Translations under genes and position numbers: made by a program | From: Calliopum simillimum | Taxonomy: Eukaryota; Arthropoda; Insecta; Diptera; Lauxaniidae | DNA length: 64,000 nucleotides | Assembly (NCBI GenBank): GCA_951812925.1 | Contig: OX638371.1 | Span: forward strand, 83,523,697 to 83,587,696 | Reading direction: 5' to 3' | Notes under the pieces: generated by a model | Told to the model about the DNA's origin: nothing | Databases searched by the model: none | The model's input: only the letters and a program-made list of their open reading frames with translations | Shown: one piece after another, positions 46,356 through 60,074 of the stretch | How positions within the stretch are numbered: position 1 is the stretch's first letter | Layout of the letters: each line of letters opens with the position of its first letter

Positions 46356-47258
46356 TTGGGTGTACAACTTAAAAACCGAAATTTTTTAGCGAAATTTGAT
46401 GCTTTATTGTGGAAAAATGTTACAATATATTTTATTCAAAGTATTGTCCATTAAAAGCTACAACATTTTTCCATCTTTCTGGCAATTTTTGGATTCCATC
46501 CCAGAAAAACTGCGCCGGCTTGGCGGCCAAAAATGAATCTATCCAATTTTCGATATCTTAAACTTAAGTGAAGCGTATTCCTGATAGGGCATTCTGCATC
46601 GATCGGAACAAATGGTAGTCTGATGGTGCAAGGTCTGGGCTATAAGGCGGGTGAGGAAAAATTTGTATAGATTTCCATCCGTTGTTTTCCAGGTAATTTT
46701 TGACTGGGGCAGCAATATGTGGCCGAGCGTTATCATGGTGGAAAATGATTGACTCATGTCTGGTCGCATACGTTGGCCGCTCTGCCTGGATTTTCTGCTT
46801 CAATTGGATCAATTGTTGACGATAGAATTGAGCATTAATGGTTTGGCCACCTGGCAACAGCTCATAATGGATCACGCCTAGCTGGTCCTGACCAGGACGT
46901 TCTTTGTCTTCGACATCAAAATAACCACTTTTAAACCACTCACGACAGCTTGATTCAGCTGAAGCATAGTCCCCATAAACTTCTACAAGAATGCGATGAC
47001 TTTCGGCAGCTGTTTTCTTTGCAAAAAAATGAGCCAACAGAACCTCCCGCAAATGCTGTATTTTTCTCCAATTTTCGAAGTTATTCATCGTGAAAAATAA
47101 TAATGATGCACACAAGATAAAATGTTTTGTTGACTGATTTTGACAGCTGTCAAATGTACCTTCAAAATGACATATATATACATAAAGTTCGAGCTTTCAC
47201 GATATTTGTTAGTACGGACATCCACCGTCAAATTCCGGTTTTTAAGTTGTACACCCAA
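46356..47258 (-). mobile_element. Mariner element, internally deleted, copy 2
   Basis: Tips TTGGGTGTACAACTTAAAAA and its perfect inverse end, with TA at 46354-46355 and 47259-47260. 903 bp. Same family as 29216-30093, but with a different internal deletion. Confidence 0.92.
46432..47088 (-). pseudogene. Mariner transposase remnant, copy 2
   Basis: Minus strand from an ATG at 47088. The N-terminal helix-turn-helix region is kept (NNFENWRKIQHLREVLLAHFF, AAESHRILVEVYGDY, SCREWFKSGYFDVEDKERPG). An internal deletion, probably in frame, then removes the segment with the first catalytic Asp. Next come QLGVIHYELLPGG, HHDNARPH and SPDLAPSDYHLF, the second and third Asp of a D34D mariner. A stop after SGIRFT (46564) is shared with copy 1; beyond it the coding trace continues to about 46432. 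It cannot be active but might bind DNA. Confidence 0.87.
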
Positions 47259-47260
47259 TA

Positions 47261-47929
47261 GTTATTTGCCACAAAAGGTACAACATGGTAAGCTGAATAT
47301 TGTATTTGGTCATTTCGGAGCCACCTAAAAGTCGTACACTGTGTATTGACCTTCTCTACAAAAAGACTCGTAAGTCATTTAACTCTTACTTCGTAGTATA
47401 TGCAACGGCTTCTGTTAACGCTGACCCTATGTTATACACAATGGCCTCAAAGCAACATCTCCTGTGTTCTATTCTGAACAATTATGACGTAAGCTAGTGT
47501 GAGCTGCGGGCCTAGGGGAAAAGTCTCAAAGGCACTTGCTGATAAAACCGTTCAGGTCCAACTATAGACATGTATGCTGCGAACGGGGCTCTTCTCCTCA
47601 GTACATATTGTCAAATAAACAAGAATTCAAACCCAATAGAAATTTTGTCTCCAAGTGGAACGCGAGTCTTGTCATGAAATCAATCACATGCGATAGCATG
47701 CACATCAGATTTCGAGGTACAAAACTCACGTTCACCTGAAGATATTATTAACAACAGTGCTAGAACAGCACCTTTATGCACTATATGAAGCGAAATGAAA
47801 TAAGAAAAATATACTGTTAGATGGACCCGCTTCGAGCCCTATTTGAAATATGGCAAAATTTTAAACAAAAGTTTTCTGTCAAATCAAAACGCAATATCGG
47901 CAATCTTAAATCCTTTATAGAATCTAGTG
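47261..47929. other. Unassigned DNA
   Basis: Somewhat less AT-rich than average near 47290-47720, with small open frames but no recognisable protein. Confidence 0.35.
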
Positions 47930-48010
47930 CAGTGGTTCTCAACCGTTTTTGTTCGCTCCCCCCTTTCAAGTTCTTACAAGTTTGCGCCCCCAATCCTCTT
48001 CAAAAATGCA
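47930..48010 (+). mobile_element. hAT-like terminal sequence
   Basis: CAGTGGTTCTCAACCG followed by GCTCCCCCCTTTC and GCGCCCCCAA matches the form of many hAT transposon termini. No partner end or transposase was found nearby, so this is a truncated copy. Confidence 0.45.
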
Positions 48011-51000
48011 AAAAGAAAATTAAACATAAATATTACTATTCTAACATAAAAATTTGCTTCTTATTCAAGAATGATTAAGTAGTAAGTAATATTACAAAAA
48101 TAATATTACTGGGTTTTTATAAAATCATGTTTTCCAAATTTCGGATGTTTCAGAATCCAAAAACTTGAAATTTTGAATTAGATCTCGATTACTTTTTTCT
48201 TCGTAAATTGCTGTTGCTGAATCCGAATCTGGCAATCATTTTTCTCTATCAGGCCTGGGATTTGAGTTACCCTTGCTCAAAAGTGCAGAACACTTTGTTT
48301 TTAGGCATATATCGCTCATCCAGGCAGTAGTGTAGTGTTCCTGTTAACTTTTCCAATTGAATCCTAACTTTTGAAGAGATCGTTGAATCAATTCTAAACT
48401 ATCCAATCTTTTTTTAATTTTCATATAGAGATCGCTCACAACCGGCTCTCGGCTTGACACGGATTTTATTTTATTTTGTTGTCAAATATTCTCAGAGTGA
48501 GTTGTGCGATATCTCAAAACTGACTTTAAAATTTAAAATATTTGGATTCTTAAGACAGCTTTTGGTATGCCTTTGATAGAATTCAAAACGTCTTTTTGGA
48601 CTTTAGCCGACGATATGGATTCAATCAATGTAATACGAACAACCAAATTTATTGAATAATTTAATGTCCCCGCTCTATTTTCTACCTTTTATCTGATGCT
48701 GTAAAACAAATGGTTTTTTCTAACGTCTCACAACATTAACTCTGCAACATTTTTCTTACTAAAAATGAACACAAGAGAGAGAAAGAACGCGCGCAACAAT
48801 AATCATTCAATGCAATCTTTCAACACTAAGGTATTAAGCCTGAAATTATGCTATAAATTTTGTATTTACTTCAGTAAGAAAATAACTTAATTGAGCATAT
48901 TTAATGTTGATTTTATAAACTCAAACAAAAATTCCAGAAAATTTCTTGTTGGCCCACCGCCACTTTAAAATTTCCCTGACTGACTTTTCCAATCCGCTGC
49001 GGTCGTTCAAGCCGCATTTAACACACCAAGTCAAAAATCGCATAAAATCGATTTATTTATTCAAAGCAGTTGACTTGATGGCATTGGGGGAGTTTATAGC
49101 ATTCATTGGCTTTGATGCTGATTCTTTCACTTTCATTTCATCCTCCACTTTATTTCGTTATAATGAAGAAATTTTTTTTATTATTGCCGTGCTGTGCTCT
49201 GTGTTTCTAAGGAAAGATGGAGCAAAGTGTTGGAATGTCACGCAGATTGCAGTGTTCAAAATATTTCGTTTTGTTATGTCAGGAATGTCGTTCCTGTCAT
49301 CGTTGTCGTTGTCGTCGTCGTCGTTCTCATAGCTCTGTTACTGTAAAGAATAATTGACGGAAGCAGCAACTTGAAAGTTTTGACACAAACAATGTACCAG
49401 AGACAAACCGGAAACGGAAATTGTTGACTTGGAAATTAAATGTTAACTAATTTGACACGAGCGCTGCACAAATTGCGTTGAAATTAAATCAGCGGATTCG
49501 GGGAAATCATTTTATGTGATTTTTTAGAGATTCTTGTTTTTTGATTTCTGAGGAAATGCAAACCCTTTTTGATTGCCTTTAATTTAATGTGTGTTTTTTG
49601 TTTATCGAATTGTGATTTCAACTGTAACATAAGTTAGTACATGTGTTTTAGTTTTTTTTTTTTAATTTCTTAAATTGAACAAGATTCACATGTGTGCTTC
49701 CGGATAAATGTATGCACACAAATACCCACTGGCACAAACAAGAACATAATTATAAAATAGAGGTTTTTGCATTTGTTAACAGCAGAGTATCATGTATATG
49801 TGTATGTGTATGTTAACATTAGCAAATGTATGTTTTTTGTGTGCGGAATCAACTTTTATGCACCTGACAAGCAGCAATAAAATAATCAAAAAATTTCAAA
49901 AAAACGTATGAAAAATATAAACGGATACGTGGCATAATATGTGAGGCTCCATTGTTTTTTATTATCCAGCGTTTTCTGTGAAGTCAATTCTTAAGGAATA
50001 AAGAAAAAATGCTATTCAAACACTGAAAGTAGGAAAAAGTCTAACATTTCTTAAAATTACATCTTTAAAAAGGATTTTTGTAGTAAGGATACACCATTTA
50101 TTGTAGCAGAGTCAAGTCGACTTAACTTGGAAACTTCAGAGTTTGTTATGAAAATCAATTGCCGTTATAAATAGTGAAACCAAATAGTGTGAACTAAGTG
50201 ACTGCTCAAAAATATCGACCAAAATGGATTTTAATCTAAATAAGTACCTATCTAATATCTGATCAAACCAACACGCTAAGAATAATTTTTTTGTTACGCA
50301 AGAAAAAGGAATCTTATATTCTATAACAAAATTTTAGAGGAGAGCTTAAAATAAATAAAAGAATTTCGATAAAATTTGGTACATAAGTACCCCGCATGAA
50401 TGCCCCATTTAATGGTCCAAAAATGCTGCCTTTTTTCGGATTTGTTTCTACACCATTTTTCTTTATTTTTGTTATAGCAGTAAGACCACAACCATAAAAT
50501 AAAATTTCTATGTATATGGCTATGATCATCTCAATTTTTTCGAAATTTTGCAGTTGGGTCCTCAGATTTTTATTAAAATTCACAGAGCTGTTTTGAGTAC
50601 TCAGTATGGAGACCTACCATTATTAGTTTTGCCAAAAAAAAAAATTTTTGCAAGTTATAGGCATTTAACTTCAAAGTGTGCAAGTAGTGTTTTTGCGAAA
50701 AATCGATGCAATTTTTTTTCTAAGTCCCGCCATTTGGTCAAAAATAAATTTTTTTAATTTTTGTTTTCGGATTTTTGTAGCATTGTAAACGTTATTTTAA
50801 TCTCCATTTTAAAATTTGGGAAATTTACAAAATGGCGGCAATTTTTTAAAAATCTTAGAAGTTAATTATCTCAAAATAATATTTTTGGATGAAAAACAAA
50901 CATTTTGTAGAAGACTTGTTTTGCGCTAAATGGCTGTGAGAGCCAAGGGAATTTTTTTCTAAAGAGTCACGTGAAATTTGTTTAACTTCGTTTTGTGATA

Positions 51001-51884
51001 TGATTTACACATACAAGGTGGCCAAAAAAAAATTCAAAGTACAAGGATATAATTTCCACTGATTAGAAAATACAAGTATGTATAAGAAGTCCTATTAGCA
51101 ACGGAGATTTTTTGATTTTTAACGTGGTAGTTCAGGAAATTTCGTTAAAATTTGTCAAACTAAGAACTTTGACGCCTCAAAACTTTGGTTTTTAATTTGA
51201 CAATTTTAAAATTTTTCTGTGATCGGAGAAATTTCTTGTTCAAAATAATACCATCATACCATAGAAAATAAAAAAAAACCTAATTTTTATTTATGGGTGG
51301 AATGACGAACATAAGTAGCTTCAACTTGTTAGTACTACTTTTTACAGGTGCGAATACTTGAATATTGTCTGATTCATATTATTAGCCTGGTGTCCGTACA
51401 CTGCCTCAAATCCTACTTAAACCAAAGCTAAAGAAATAAAGCAATGTAAACGGTGTCAGTTTGAACACATCTTCCAGAATATACCCAACGAACTTTGTAT
51501 CAGGCTCTTTAATGAAATGCACATTGAAATAAATAACCGCGTTTTATACTCTAGGCTTAGGCTCGCCAAGTTATTTAAGTTGGGGTCCGAATACTGTTGA
51601 TAAATTTTTTCGAGGTCCAAAAAAAATCGTATCCTTTACTACACACAGTCTCTCCTGCACAAGATTAAACAGACATTTAGATCAGGTAGTAAGTGTTAAT
51701 TATTTTACACTTAATATAGGTAAAATAATATGAACTTTCTAGGCAAGATGCGATCTGATAAAATTGAAGGGAAATAGTTTCAACCATCAGGGAGATGTGG
51801 TTTGTCCGTTATGTAACAAGACAGAAGTGGAGAATATATGTTGTTTCATGGGACGAACCCCAATAGTCACTGAACACAGCAAAC
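48011..51884. other. Unassigned AT-rich DNA
   Basis: 48211-48230 and 48262-48285 contain GCTGAATCCGAAT and GTTACCCTTGCTCAAAAGTGC, modules shared with the palindromic elements. A GTC-type repeat lies near 49303-49323. A 128-codon open frame at 48946-49332 has no recognisable domain. Confidence 0.4.
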
Positions 51885-54868
51885 AATGCTTTGGTAAAGC
51901 TAGACTTTCTGAAACCAAAATAATAATATGAAGCAAAACACGCCAAGTTTACCAGCTGAAATTTTTTTTTGTCTCCGATTTCGCTCAAATTTGGCTATAC
52001 GATAGTTTCAGTATGCATGAACAATAATCCGGTAGGATTTGGTCCTAGTACCATTTTTTGTTAAACTACAGGGTGTTAAAGTTGGCGTTTTTAGGCATTT
52101 TCATGAAAAGGGATTTTTTTTCAAAAACTTATAGCTTACACCAAAGTTTGTTAATTAATATATCTAAGTAACTGTTCCAATTCATTTTTAAGTGTTCTTT
52201 TTATAAAAAAATATTTCTTGGTGAAAAATTTTTTTTTTTCACTGCAATTTTTTAAACTTAAAAATACTTTTGAATTTGTTTTAAAAAACCAGCTTAAATT
52301 TTTTTGAAGGTACTTTAAATAAAAGCTTTAAAATGATGTGTGACTCAAGATGGAATTCGGTCGCTGGATGAGAGTTTTTGGCTTTTGAATGCTCACGGCA
52401 GGCAAAACTCTTTGTTTACTCAAGAGGAAGGCTTCTGACGAAAAAAGTGTACGAAGCATAAAATGCATAGAATCGTTCAAGAAACACATGTGCATTTTTG
52501 TGGAATTTTTTTAAACTTTTTTTTTTTTGAATAATTTTTTAAAAATTTTTCTGAAAAATAACACTATGCAACAGCCAAATCTCCCAGTGAGTACCACTAT
52601 CCATTTCATATGTAAAATGGACTGCTGATTCCGAAAATTGCATTATCTTTTTTTTATTTCGTGTCGTTTTCCAGATATCGGTCATTTTCGGTTTTCGGAC
52701 CAAAAAAAAAAAAGATAGTTCTATTTAAATACAAATATCTCAAGAACCAATATTTGTATTCAAACGTTTTATATGTCATATTAAAGGTAATTAAATTACC
52801 TAAAAATAATACTCACAACACTTTTTGGTTGGTTTGTTAGTTTCGGCGAAATAAATTGATTTCTAAATTTTTTTTACGAAAAAGTTAACAAAAAATCAAA
52901 ATCAACTGCAGATTTATACAAAAAGAAATATTTTTTTTATAATTTTTTTGTTTTTGTTTCATAGACTATATATTTGTAAAAAAAAAAAAGATACCAATTA
53001 AAAAAATCGATGGGAAAATGCAAAAGTTGTATACAATTCATTGATAAATTACTAAAATGCGTTTTTGCCTAGTTTTTTCGGTTTTTTTTAGTAAAATGTC
53101 GATAATTTGAAACTTTTTGTTTAACACATGAGAAAATCCAAAAAATTCTTAAAGTAAGCGTTAAAACAAAATACTCGTGCCTCGTCGTTTTTCTCCAGCA
53201 CGTCAGATTTTTTTTTTATCGATTTTTAAAGTTTTTAATCCACTGTACATGAAAAAAACAAAAATAACGCATTCTTGTGCTAAATCGATGCAAATAACTA
53301 TATGATCCTTACATTTGAGGTGTATCATGTGTTGAGTAAACTTATGCAGGATATTACGAGGAATATTTTTGTAGACAATTTTAACCCTCTAAAATCCCCA
53401 CATGTAGGTCTTTTGACCTAAATGTAAGGGGGTCAAAATGACCCACATGTAAGGGTCTTAGAGGGTTAAAATTTTCTACAAAAATATTCCTCGTAATATC
53501 CTGCATAAGTTTACTGAACACATGATACACCTCAAATGTAAGGATCATATAGTTATTTGCATCGATTTAGCACAAGAATGCGTTATTTTTGTTTTTTTCA
53601 TGTACAGTGGATTAAAAACTTCAAAAATCGATTAAAAAAAATCTGACGCGCTGGAGAAAAACAACGAGGCACGAGTATTTTGTTTTAACGCTTACTTTAA
53701 GAATTTTTTGGATTTTCTCATGTATTAAACAAAAAGTTTCAAATTATCGACAGTTTACTAAAAAAAAAAACGAAAAAAATAGGCAAAAACGCATTTTAGT
53801 AATTTATCAATGAATTGTATACAACTTTTGCATTTTCCCATCGATTTTTTCAAGTGGTATCTTATTTTCTTCACAAATATATAGTCTATGAAATGAATAC
53901 AAAAAAAAAATCCAAAAAAAATTTTTTCTTCTTGTGTAAATCTGCAGTTAATTTTGATTTTTTGTTAACTTTTTCGAAAAAAAAAATGTTTTTTTAGAAG
54001 TCAATTTATTTCGCCGAAACTAACAAACCAACCAAAAAGTGATGTGAGTGTTATTTGTAGGTAATTTAATTACCTTTAATATGACATATAAAATGTTTGA
54101 ACACAGACATCGGTTCTTGAGATATTTGTATTTAAATGGAACTATCTTTTTTTTTTTGGTCCGAAAACCGAAAATGACCGATATCTCGAAAACGACATGA
54201 AATAAAAAAAAATAATGCAATTTTCGGAATCAGCAGCCCATTTTACATATATAATGAATAATGGCATTCCCTGGGGAAAACATTTTTACTCATTTGTTGC
54301 ATAGTGTAATTCAAAGAAAAAAAAAAATTTTTTAACCTTTCCAAAAAATTCACAAAAATTGCACACGTATTTCTTGAACGATTCTAAGCATCTTATGCCT
54401 TGTACACTATTTTCGTAAGATGCCTTCCTCTGGACTAAACAAAAAGTTTTGCATGCCGCGGGCGTTCAAAAGTCAAAAACTCTCATCTAGCGACCGAATC
54501 CCATTTTGAGTCATACATCATTTTAAATCTTATAAATTGTGCTTTAATTTAAGGAAATTTAAAAAAATTCAAAAGTATTTTTAAGTTTAAAAAAGTAAAA
54601 GTAAGTTTAATAGTAATTGGGACCAGTTACTTAGATATATCAATTTTCAAACTTTGGTGTAAGCTATAAATTTAAAAAAAAAAAACCTTTTTCATGAAAA
54701 TGACTAAAAACGATAACGCTAAATGATGCAAGGATCAAATCCTCTCGGATAATTGTTTTTGCATACCGGAACTACCAGATTGTCAAATTTGAGCGAAATC
54801 GGAGACAAAAAAATTTTCAGCTGGTACACTTGGCGCGTTTTGCTTCATATGTATACCAAGCACCATTG
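51885..54868. repeat. Giant 2.9-kb palindrome, centre near 53425
   Basis: Left blocks recur inverted, in reverse order, on the right: AGCAAAACACGCCAAG near 51932 with CTTGGCGCGTTTTGCT near 54830; GTCTCCGATTTCGCTCAAAT near 51971 with ATTTGAGCGAAATCGGAGAC near 54786; ATGCAGGATATTACGAGGAA near 53344 with TTCCTCGTAATATCCTGCAT near 53490. The arms are about 1.45 kb. The centre is ACATGTAGGTCTTTTGACCT and related short inverted motifs. Tip candidates are CAATGCTTTGGTA and its near inverse at 54854-54868. No transposase was seen. It may be a foldback transposon or an inverted duplication. Confidence 0.88.
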
Positions 54869-57800
54869 TGTTTTTCAACAAAAATTTTTTATACTTTAAA
54901 ATACCCAAAATTCACAGAAATCCAAGCTTCATTCGGAAATTATGATGCATGATTACAGCTGTAAACATGCATTTATTACAATATTAATATTTTAAATTCA
55001 TTTGCGTGCACTTAACACACTTAAGTATCTTTAAAATAAATAAAGCGCAAAGAGAAAGAGAGATAAAAATCAAAGTTTTAAAAAAGGAATGCGGAAAAAT
55101 TGGTAGCGAAATTAAAATGAGTCCCAAAATGACACTCAAAAACATTATAACAACGACAAAGCTTAACGACACATGTTCTCAAGCACAAAAGTTTACCCTC
55201 TACGCATATGTACGTGTGTGCATAAAAGTCAATACCAAACTGGAAGTAAGAGAAGCTACTTTCAAAGACAATAGAAAAGAAGCACATCTTTAGTAGCGAC
55301 ATGATCTCACATAGCATATTCCATATGGAAAGCAACTATAACTCTAACTTTACTAAGATTATGCAAAGACACAGGCGATAGGTAGGCCATACGATCAGAA
55401 AATTAATATCATGACTTTGAATAATGAAATATGTTATGTCAAAAACCCGAACGTGAAACAACGAGCCAGGGATCAAAATATATAACGTCATCTGAAATGC
55501 AAAAAATGTATACCATAATTTTGAATTGTTTCAAAGGCGTTGCAAAAAACGTTTTAAAACTCCAAAACTCCTTTTCTCGTAGGGTATATTTTATATTAAA
55601 TATAACATAAAACTGCATGTATGTGAGTGAGTGTATGAGTAAGTGTGCACACAAGTGTCTTCAATGTTAACCACAAAAACAAAACCATAAACGACACACA
55701 CAAGCCTAATTCTGGGCAAATGACAAATGACAAGCAAAAAACAAAAAACAACAAAAGAAAATTGAGAAAAACAGAAGCCAAAAAAAGGACAAACAAATTA
55801 ACTGTAAGAAGACTGCAGTGAAGTAGATATAAAAAGAACCATAACACTAATTGTTGGCGTATGCGTGCAGTACTACCACAAGCTTAAATGTGTAATTTGT
55901 GCCATTGCTTCTATTGCTTACAGCAAAGTTCAAGTTTTGGATAAATTTCATTTCAATTAAATAAGTAAATTAACATTTTTATATACGTATAAGATTTAAG
56001 ACAACTTACTAGAAAATTGTGGTTCTATTTTTCTTTTTTAATAAAATCCTTCTTTATCTTTTTACAAAATAATTTTGCAAGTTTTGAAATAAAACAGCTA
56101 ACTAAAGTTTTGTTTTTTCCAAACAATTGACCACATTGTTATAACCACAAAAACATAAAATTTTTTGAACTTGTTATTTAAATATCATTGGAAAAAAATT
56201 ATTTTATTTTTCAGTTTTTTTTCTTATTTTATTAGAACGATGCAAACATATTTAGTACTTATATTTTTTCTAGTACTTTTGGTAATGTTGGCCTTACCTA
56301 ACGTCATTTGCATGTTCACACGCAAATATTTATTTACTTTTATGCCGTTTTTAATATTCATATATATATGTTCATATGTGAAAATCTACAGCAAAAGTTA
56401 CCTTCTTAAAATTTAAGTCCTTATTTTTAGATTTTTTAAAAATAAATGTTTTAATTACAAGGACACCAAAAACATCCAAAAATTAACTGAGCTATAGCAT
56501 TTGGAAAATGTAAGATAGAAAACTTCTTCAATTTGTTGCAAAAAAAAAATGTTTTCCCACATCACGAAACTACAAAAAATCATGACTTTGTTAATTTTCA
56601 CCAACTCGCAAAATTAAAAAATATGCACTCGATAGCATTTGGCTTTTTTAAACACTATAAAAGCTGAAAAAATAGAGCTATCATATTCGTGAAATGCTCA
56701 TAGCTTCGTTAGTAGTCGATCAAATCGTGTAATTTTTTTTAATGTTTAGTTTTTGAAATAAACTTTAATAAAATTGAAAAATTTGAAGACTACTTTTAGA
56801 ATGGGCAAACAATGGGATTATTTTTGTGTTTTAATTTTTAAATTTACAAAAAAAGTGGGTGAAAGACAACTTAAAAACTTACTCGAGACCTGATAAAATA
56901 TTCATACCTTCATTAGGTTTTCTTCTCCAAGGTTTCTCTCAAATATTATATCCCCTATTTCCAACTCTGAAGGGGGATCCCATACAAAAGTTTGATAAAT
57001 ATATCAAAAAAATTCCGCATTGTCGGGAGAGAAAAACTGTTGACCGACCCATATTTTCCACGGAACCCCCATTAACTCATTTTCTGCCGCGCCAATTAAA
57101 AGTTCGAATATAGAAATAAAAGTAATTTCTCAAGTAATTATGACCCAGAAAGCTCAAATCTGTTGTTAAAAATTTTGTACCTGTTATAGTTTTGCCAGGC
57201 GGGACTGTTTGAAAAGTCCAACAATGGCGGTTTTTTACAATTCTGCTAATATATTGAATATTCATATTAGACGTGATAAAGTGCACGATTTCGCATTATT
57301 TGATGTTAAATGGAGTCTTATCGAGGTCAAAATTCAAGAAAATATGAGAATGATCGACAAATATATCCATAACTGCCCAGATGTGACAACACACCCCCTA
57401 TCACCTCTCCTTAGAGGGGCAACTCGAAAAAGAGAAGAGAAGAATTTTTACCCTAAATAAAACTTACATACCCTTTGTAGTGACATTTACTTTAAGGATG
57501 ATGTGGTATCAATTTCATGTGAATCATGTAGTCACTTGTAGGAGGGCTACCCTAAATATGTACCCTAATTAAAATTTATTATTTTTGTTCTTAAACCACC
57601 TTAGTATTAAGTCTAACAAAACCAAAATATAAATTTTTTAAAATTTTCGAGTTTTGACCCGATTAACGCACAGTAAAAGATTTTTATATATACAGATTGT
57701 TTTTGCACAAACCACCACTGTTCGACTTTTTGAACAGTCTTTTTTGCGGGTCTGTCCATGCTTTCTTTTGGAAACAAATAATAAATGCAATTTCTTTCTG

Positions 57801-58268
57801 GATATTTTCGACCTTCATCTTTAGTAAAAAGAAGATTTAGACAATAATTATTTATAGTTATGTGTCATTTAACCCATTAAAAAGAAGTCTGACTGTAAGG
57901 TATTATTTAACCAACAGCTGCAAGCCAAAAGAGGAAGGAGAGGATCGAAATTATATTATTATGTAAGCTTATTTAACTAGCTATAATATGGTATATAACA
58001 CCAAACTCCCTGACAAAGAAAAAAATCGTATGAAAATGACAAAATTTTCTGTTCGAAAATTCGAACATTTCCTTAAAATGAGAACATTTTTCGATATTTT
58101 CATCAAAATTTTGTATGGGAGTCCTCTTAAGGGATTGAAAAAAGGGTATTGTATATTTGAGAGAAATGTCGGGCTGGGAAAATACTTAATTATACAAAAT
58201 ACGCAAATTACAAGATATTATTCAGCAGAAAATTCAACTATTTTTTTGAATTAAAAAATTCAGCAAAC
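54869..58268. other. Unassigned AT-rich DNA
   Basis: No gene or repeat was recognised with confidence. Several open frames of 60-95 codons lack domains. Confidence 0.4.
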
Positions 58269-60074
58269 CGTCGCTCACTTGTACAACGGCCCTAATTGAC
58301 ATTTTTTTTGAAATCCAGTTTATTACATATTCCTGAAGACCAACCTCAAATACCCCTTCAACCAAAAAATTGGAACAGTAATACAAAAAATACCAACTTT
58401 ATTAGGTGATATTAAAAAGCCCTATATGCATTCAACATTTTTTTATATGTTAAAAGGCTCTAAATGCTAGTACAGCAAGTAGCTAGTACAGTAAAAATGA
58501 ATAACGATCTAGAAAAAATTGCGCACTTCAATTTTATTTTGCTTAATGTTTTTAGGACCACTGTAGAGGCTTAAAGCCAAAAAGGTGACCTCCTCACCCT
58601 TGCGCTTTAGCCGATATCTTGAAATATGTTTGATTCGATATATCCCGTTTTCTATTGGTCGCACAGAAAAAATATTGAACAAAAATGAAAGGCAATAAAA
58701 TTCTACTCATTTTTGATCTGGGACACGGTATCCATAAGTTGATACTTCGAGCGGTAGAGGCCGCCAAAGTTACAAAAAATCAGTTTTTCCATTTGCACCC
58801 AAATTTTCCAAAAACTTGTGATAACATAATTTGTAGCGCTTGCAAAAACAAGCAAAATAATTTTTAAATGAAGAGATTATCTCAATTGGTTCTCGAGTAA
58901 TTAAGTACTATGTGATCAATGTTTAGATAAAAAACAAACAATAATTTTTTTACACGCATTTTATTTTTAACTTGTCATAACTCGAGAACCAATTGAGATA
59001 ATCATTTCATTTAGAAACTATTTTGCTTGTTTTTACAAGCGCTAAAAATTTTATAATCCCAATATTTTGAGAATTAACACCCAGTGGGTCAAAATGGAAA
59101 AAACTGATTTTTGGTAACTTTGGCGGCCTCTACCGGATATATCTTCTATGAAAACCGCTATAAGTTAGGAACCCCTAAATGGATTTGAAAAATATTGGTG
59201 TCATATGAAAGGCATTTTGTTGTTGTTATTGTTGGTGTTGTTGATTATTTGTTGTTGTAATTGAAAAATTTCACAAAATTTCAAAAAAGTCACATCTCGA
59301 AAACTATGAAGCCAATTGAAAATATGCTCAAAATATTGTTATAGGCTGTCAAAATACCTTTCATATGACACCAATATTTTACAAATCCATCCAGGTGTTC
59401 CCAACTTATAGCGGTTTTCATAGAAGATATATCCGGATCTTCCGAAACTAGGTCCGAGACACTCTTTTTGATTACATATTCTTTTTAAGGACTAAGAACT
59501 CAATGATAAAAAATTAATTTCAAAATTTTAGCGAATTTATCACTAAACGACACATGACCTTGATATATTTTTTCTCAGACGTTCTGGAAAAAAACGGAAC
59601 CCGGATTCGGATTCAGGACGTCAAAGTCCCTAGGAAACACATAGTCTAGTCAAAACGCCATGACATTTTTTTTTGTAAGCCTGTGTAATTTGCCATTCAT
59701 CTAATGCAATCGTTTGAATAAATAGTTTTTTTTTATTTTCTTTTTATTTATTAAAAAAACTACATTAAATAGTACATAATTTCTTTAATTTTGTTGTAAA
59801 TGAATTACATTTTTAGTTTTTAAAGTAACTGCAAAAGGCCCTAAGTGCACTTTCGAAAACAAAAAAATGATGTCAAAAAGCCCTAATTGAAATAAAATAA
59901 ATATCAATAAAAAAATTAACGTTTTTCATTAAAAATAATTATGTTAATATTTTTGTAACTAAACTGCATCTTAACAAATGTGAATATTCTGCATTGTCGG
60001 TTTTTATACAGTTTTTTCGTGTTCCTGAACAAAACCAAAAATGTCAATTAGGGCCGTTGTACAAGTGAGCGACG
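58269..60074. mobile_element. 1.8-kb foldback element with GGCCCTAATTGAC motif and nested palindromes
   Basis: The tips CGTCGCTCACTTGTACAACG and its inverse are near-perfect for about 37 bp, flanked by AAAC on both sides. The subterminal GGCCCTAATTG motif recurs in variants near 58422, 59836 and 59878. Inside are palindrome 58753-59134 (GGTAGAGGCCGCC against GGCGGCCTCTACC) and palindrome 59132-59436 (ATATATCTTCTATGAAAACC against its inverse). A CACAGG-family end (GTAAGCCTGTG, then TAA) lies at 59675-59688. Confidence 0.75.
59650..59685. mobile_element. Truncated end of CACAGG-family palindromic MITE
   Basis: T run followed by GTAAGCCTGTG and TAA, the same right-end layout as 1261-1284. No left end was found nearby. 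Confidence 0.45.

Noticed and set aside
48946..49332. 128-codon frame
   Set aside because: No recognisable domain and a Ser-rich end from a GTC/TCG microsatellite; consistent with chance.
48011..51884. A second end for the hAT-like terminus at 47930
   Set aside because: No inverted CAGTGGTTCTCAACC-type sequence or matching 8-bp duplication was found in this span.
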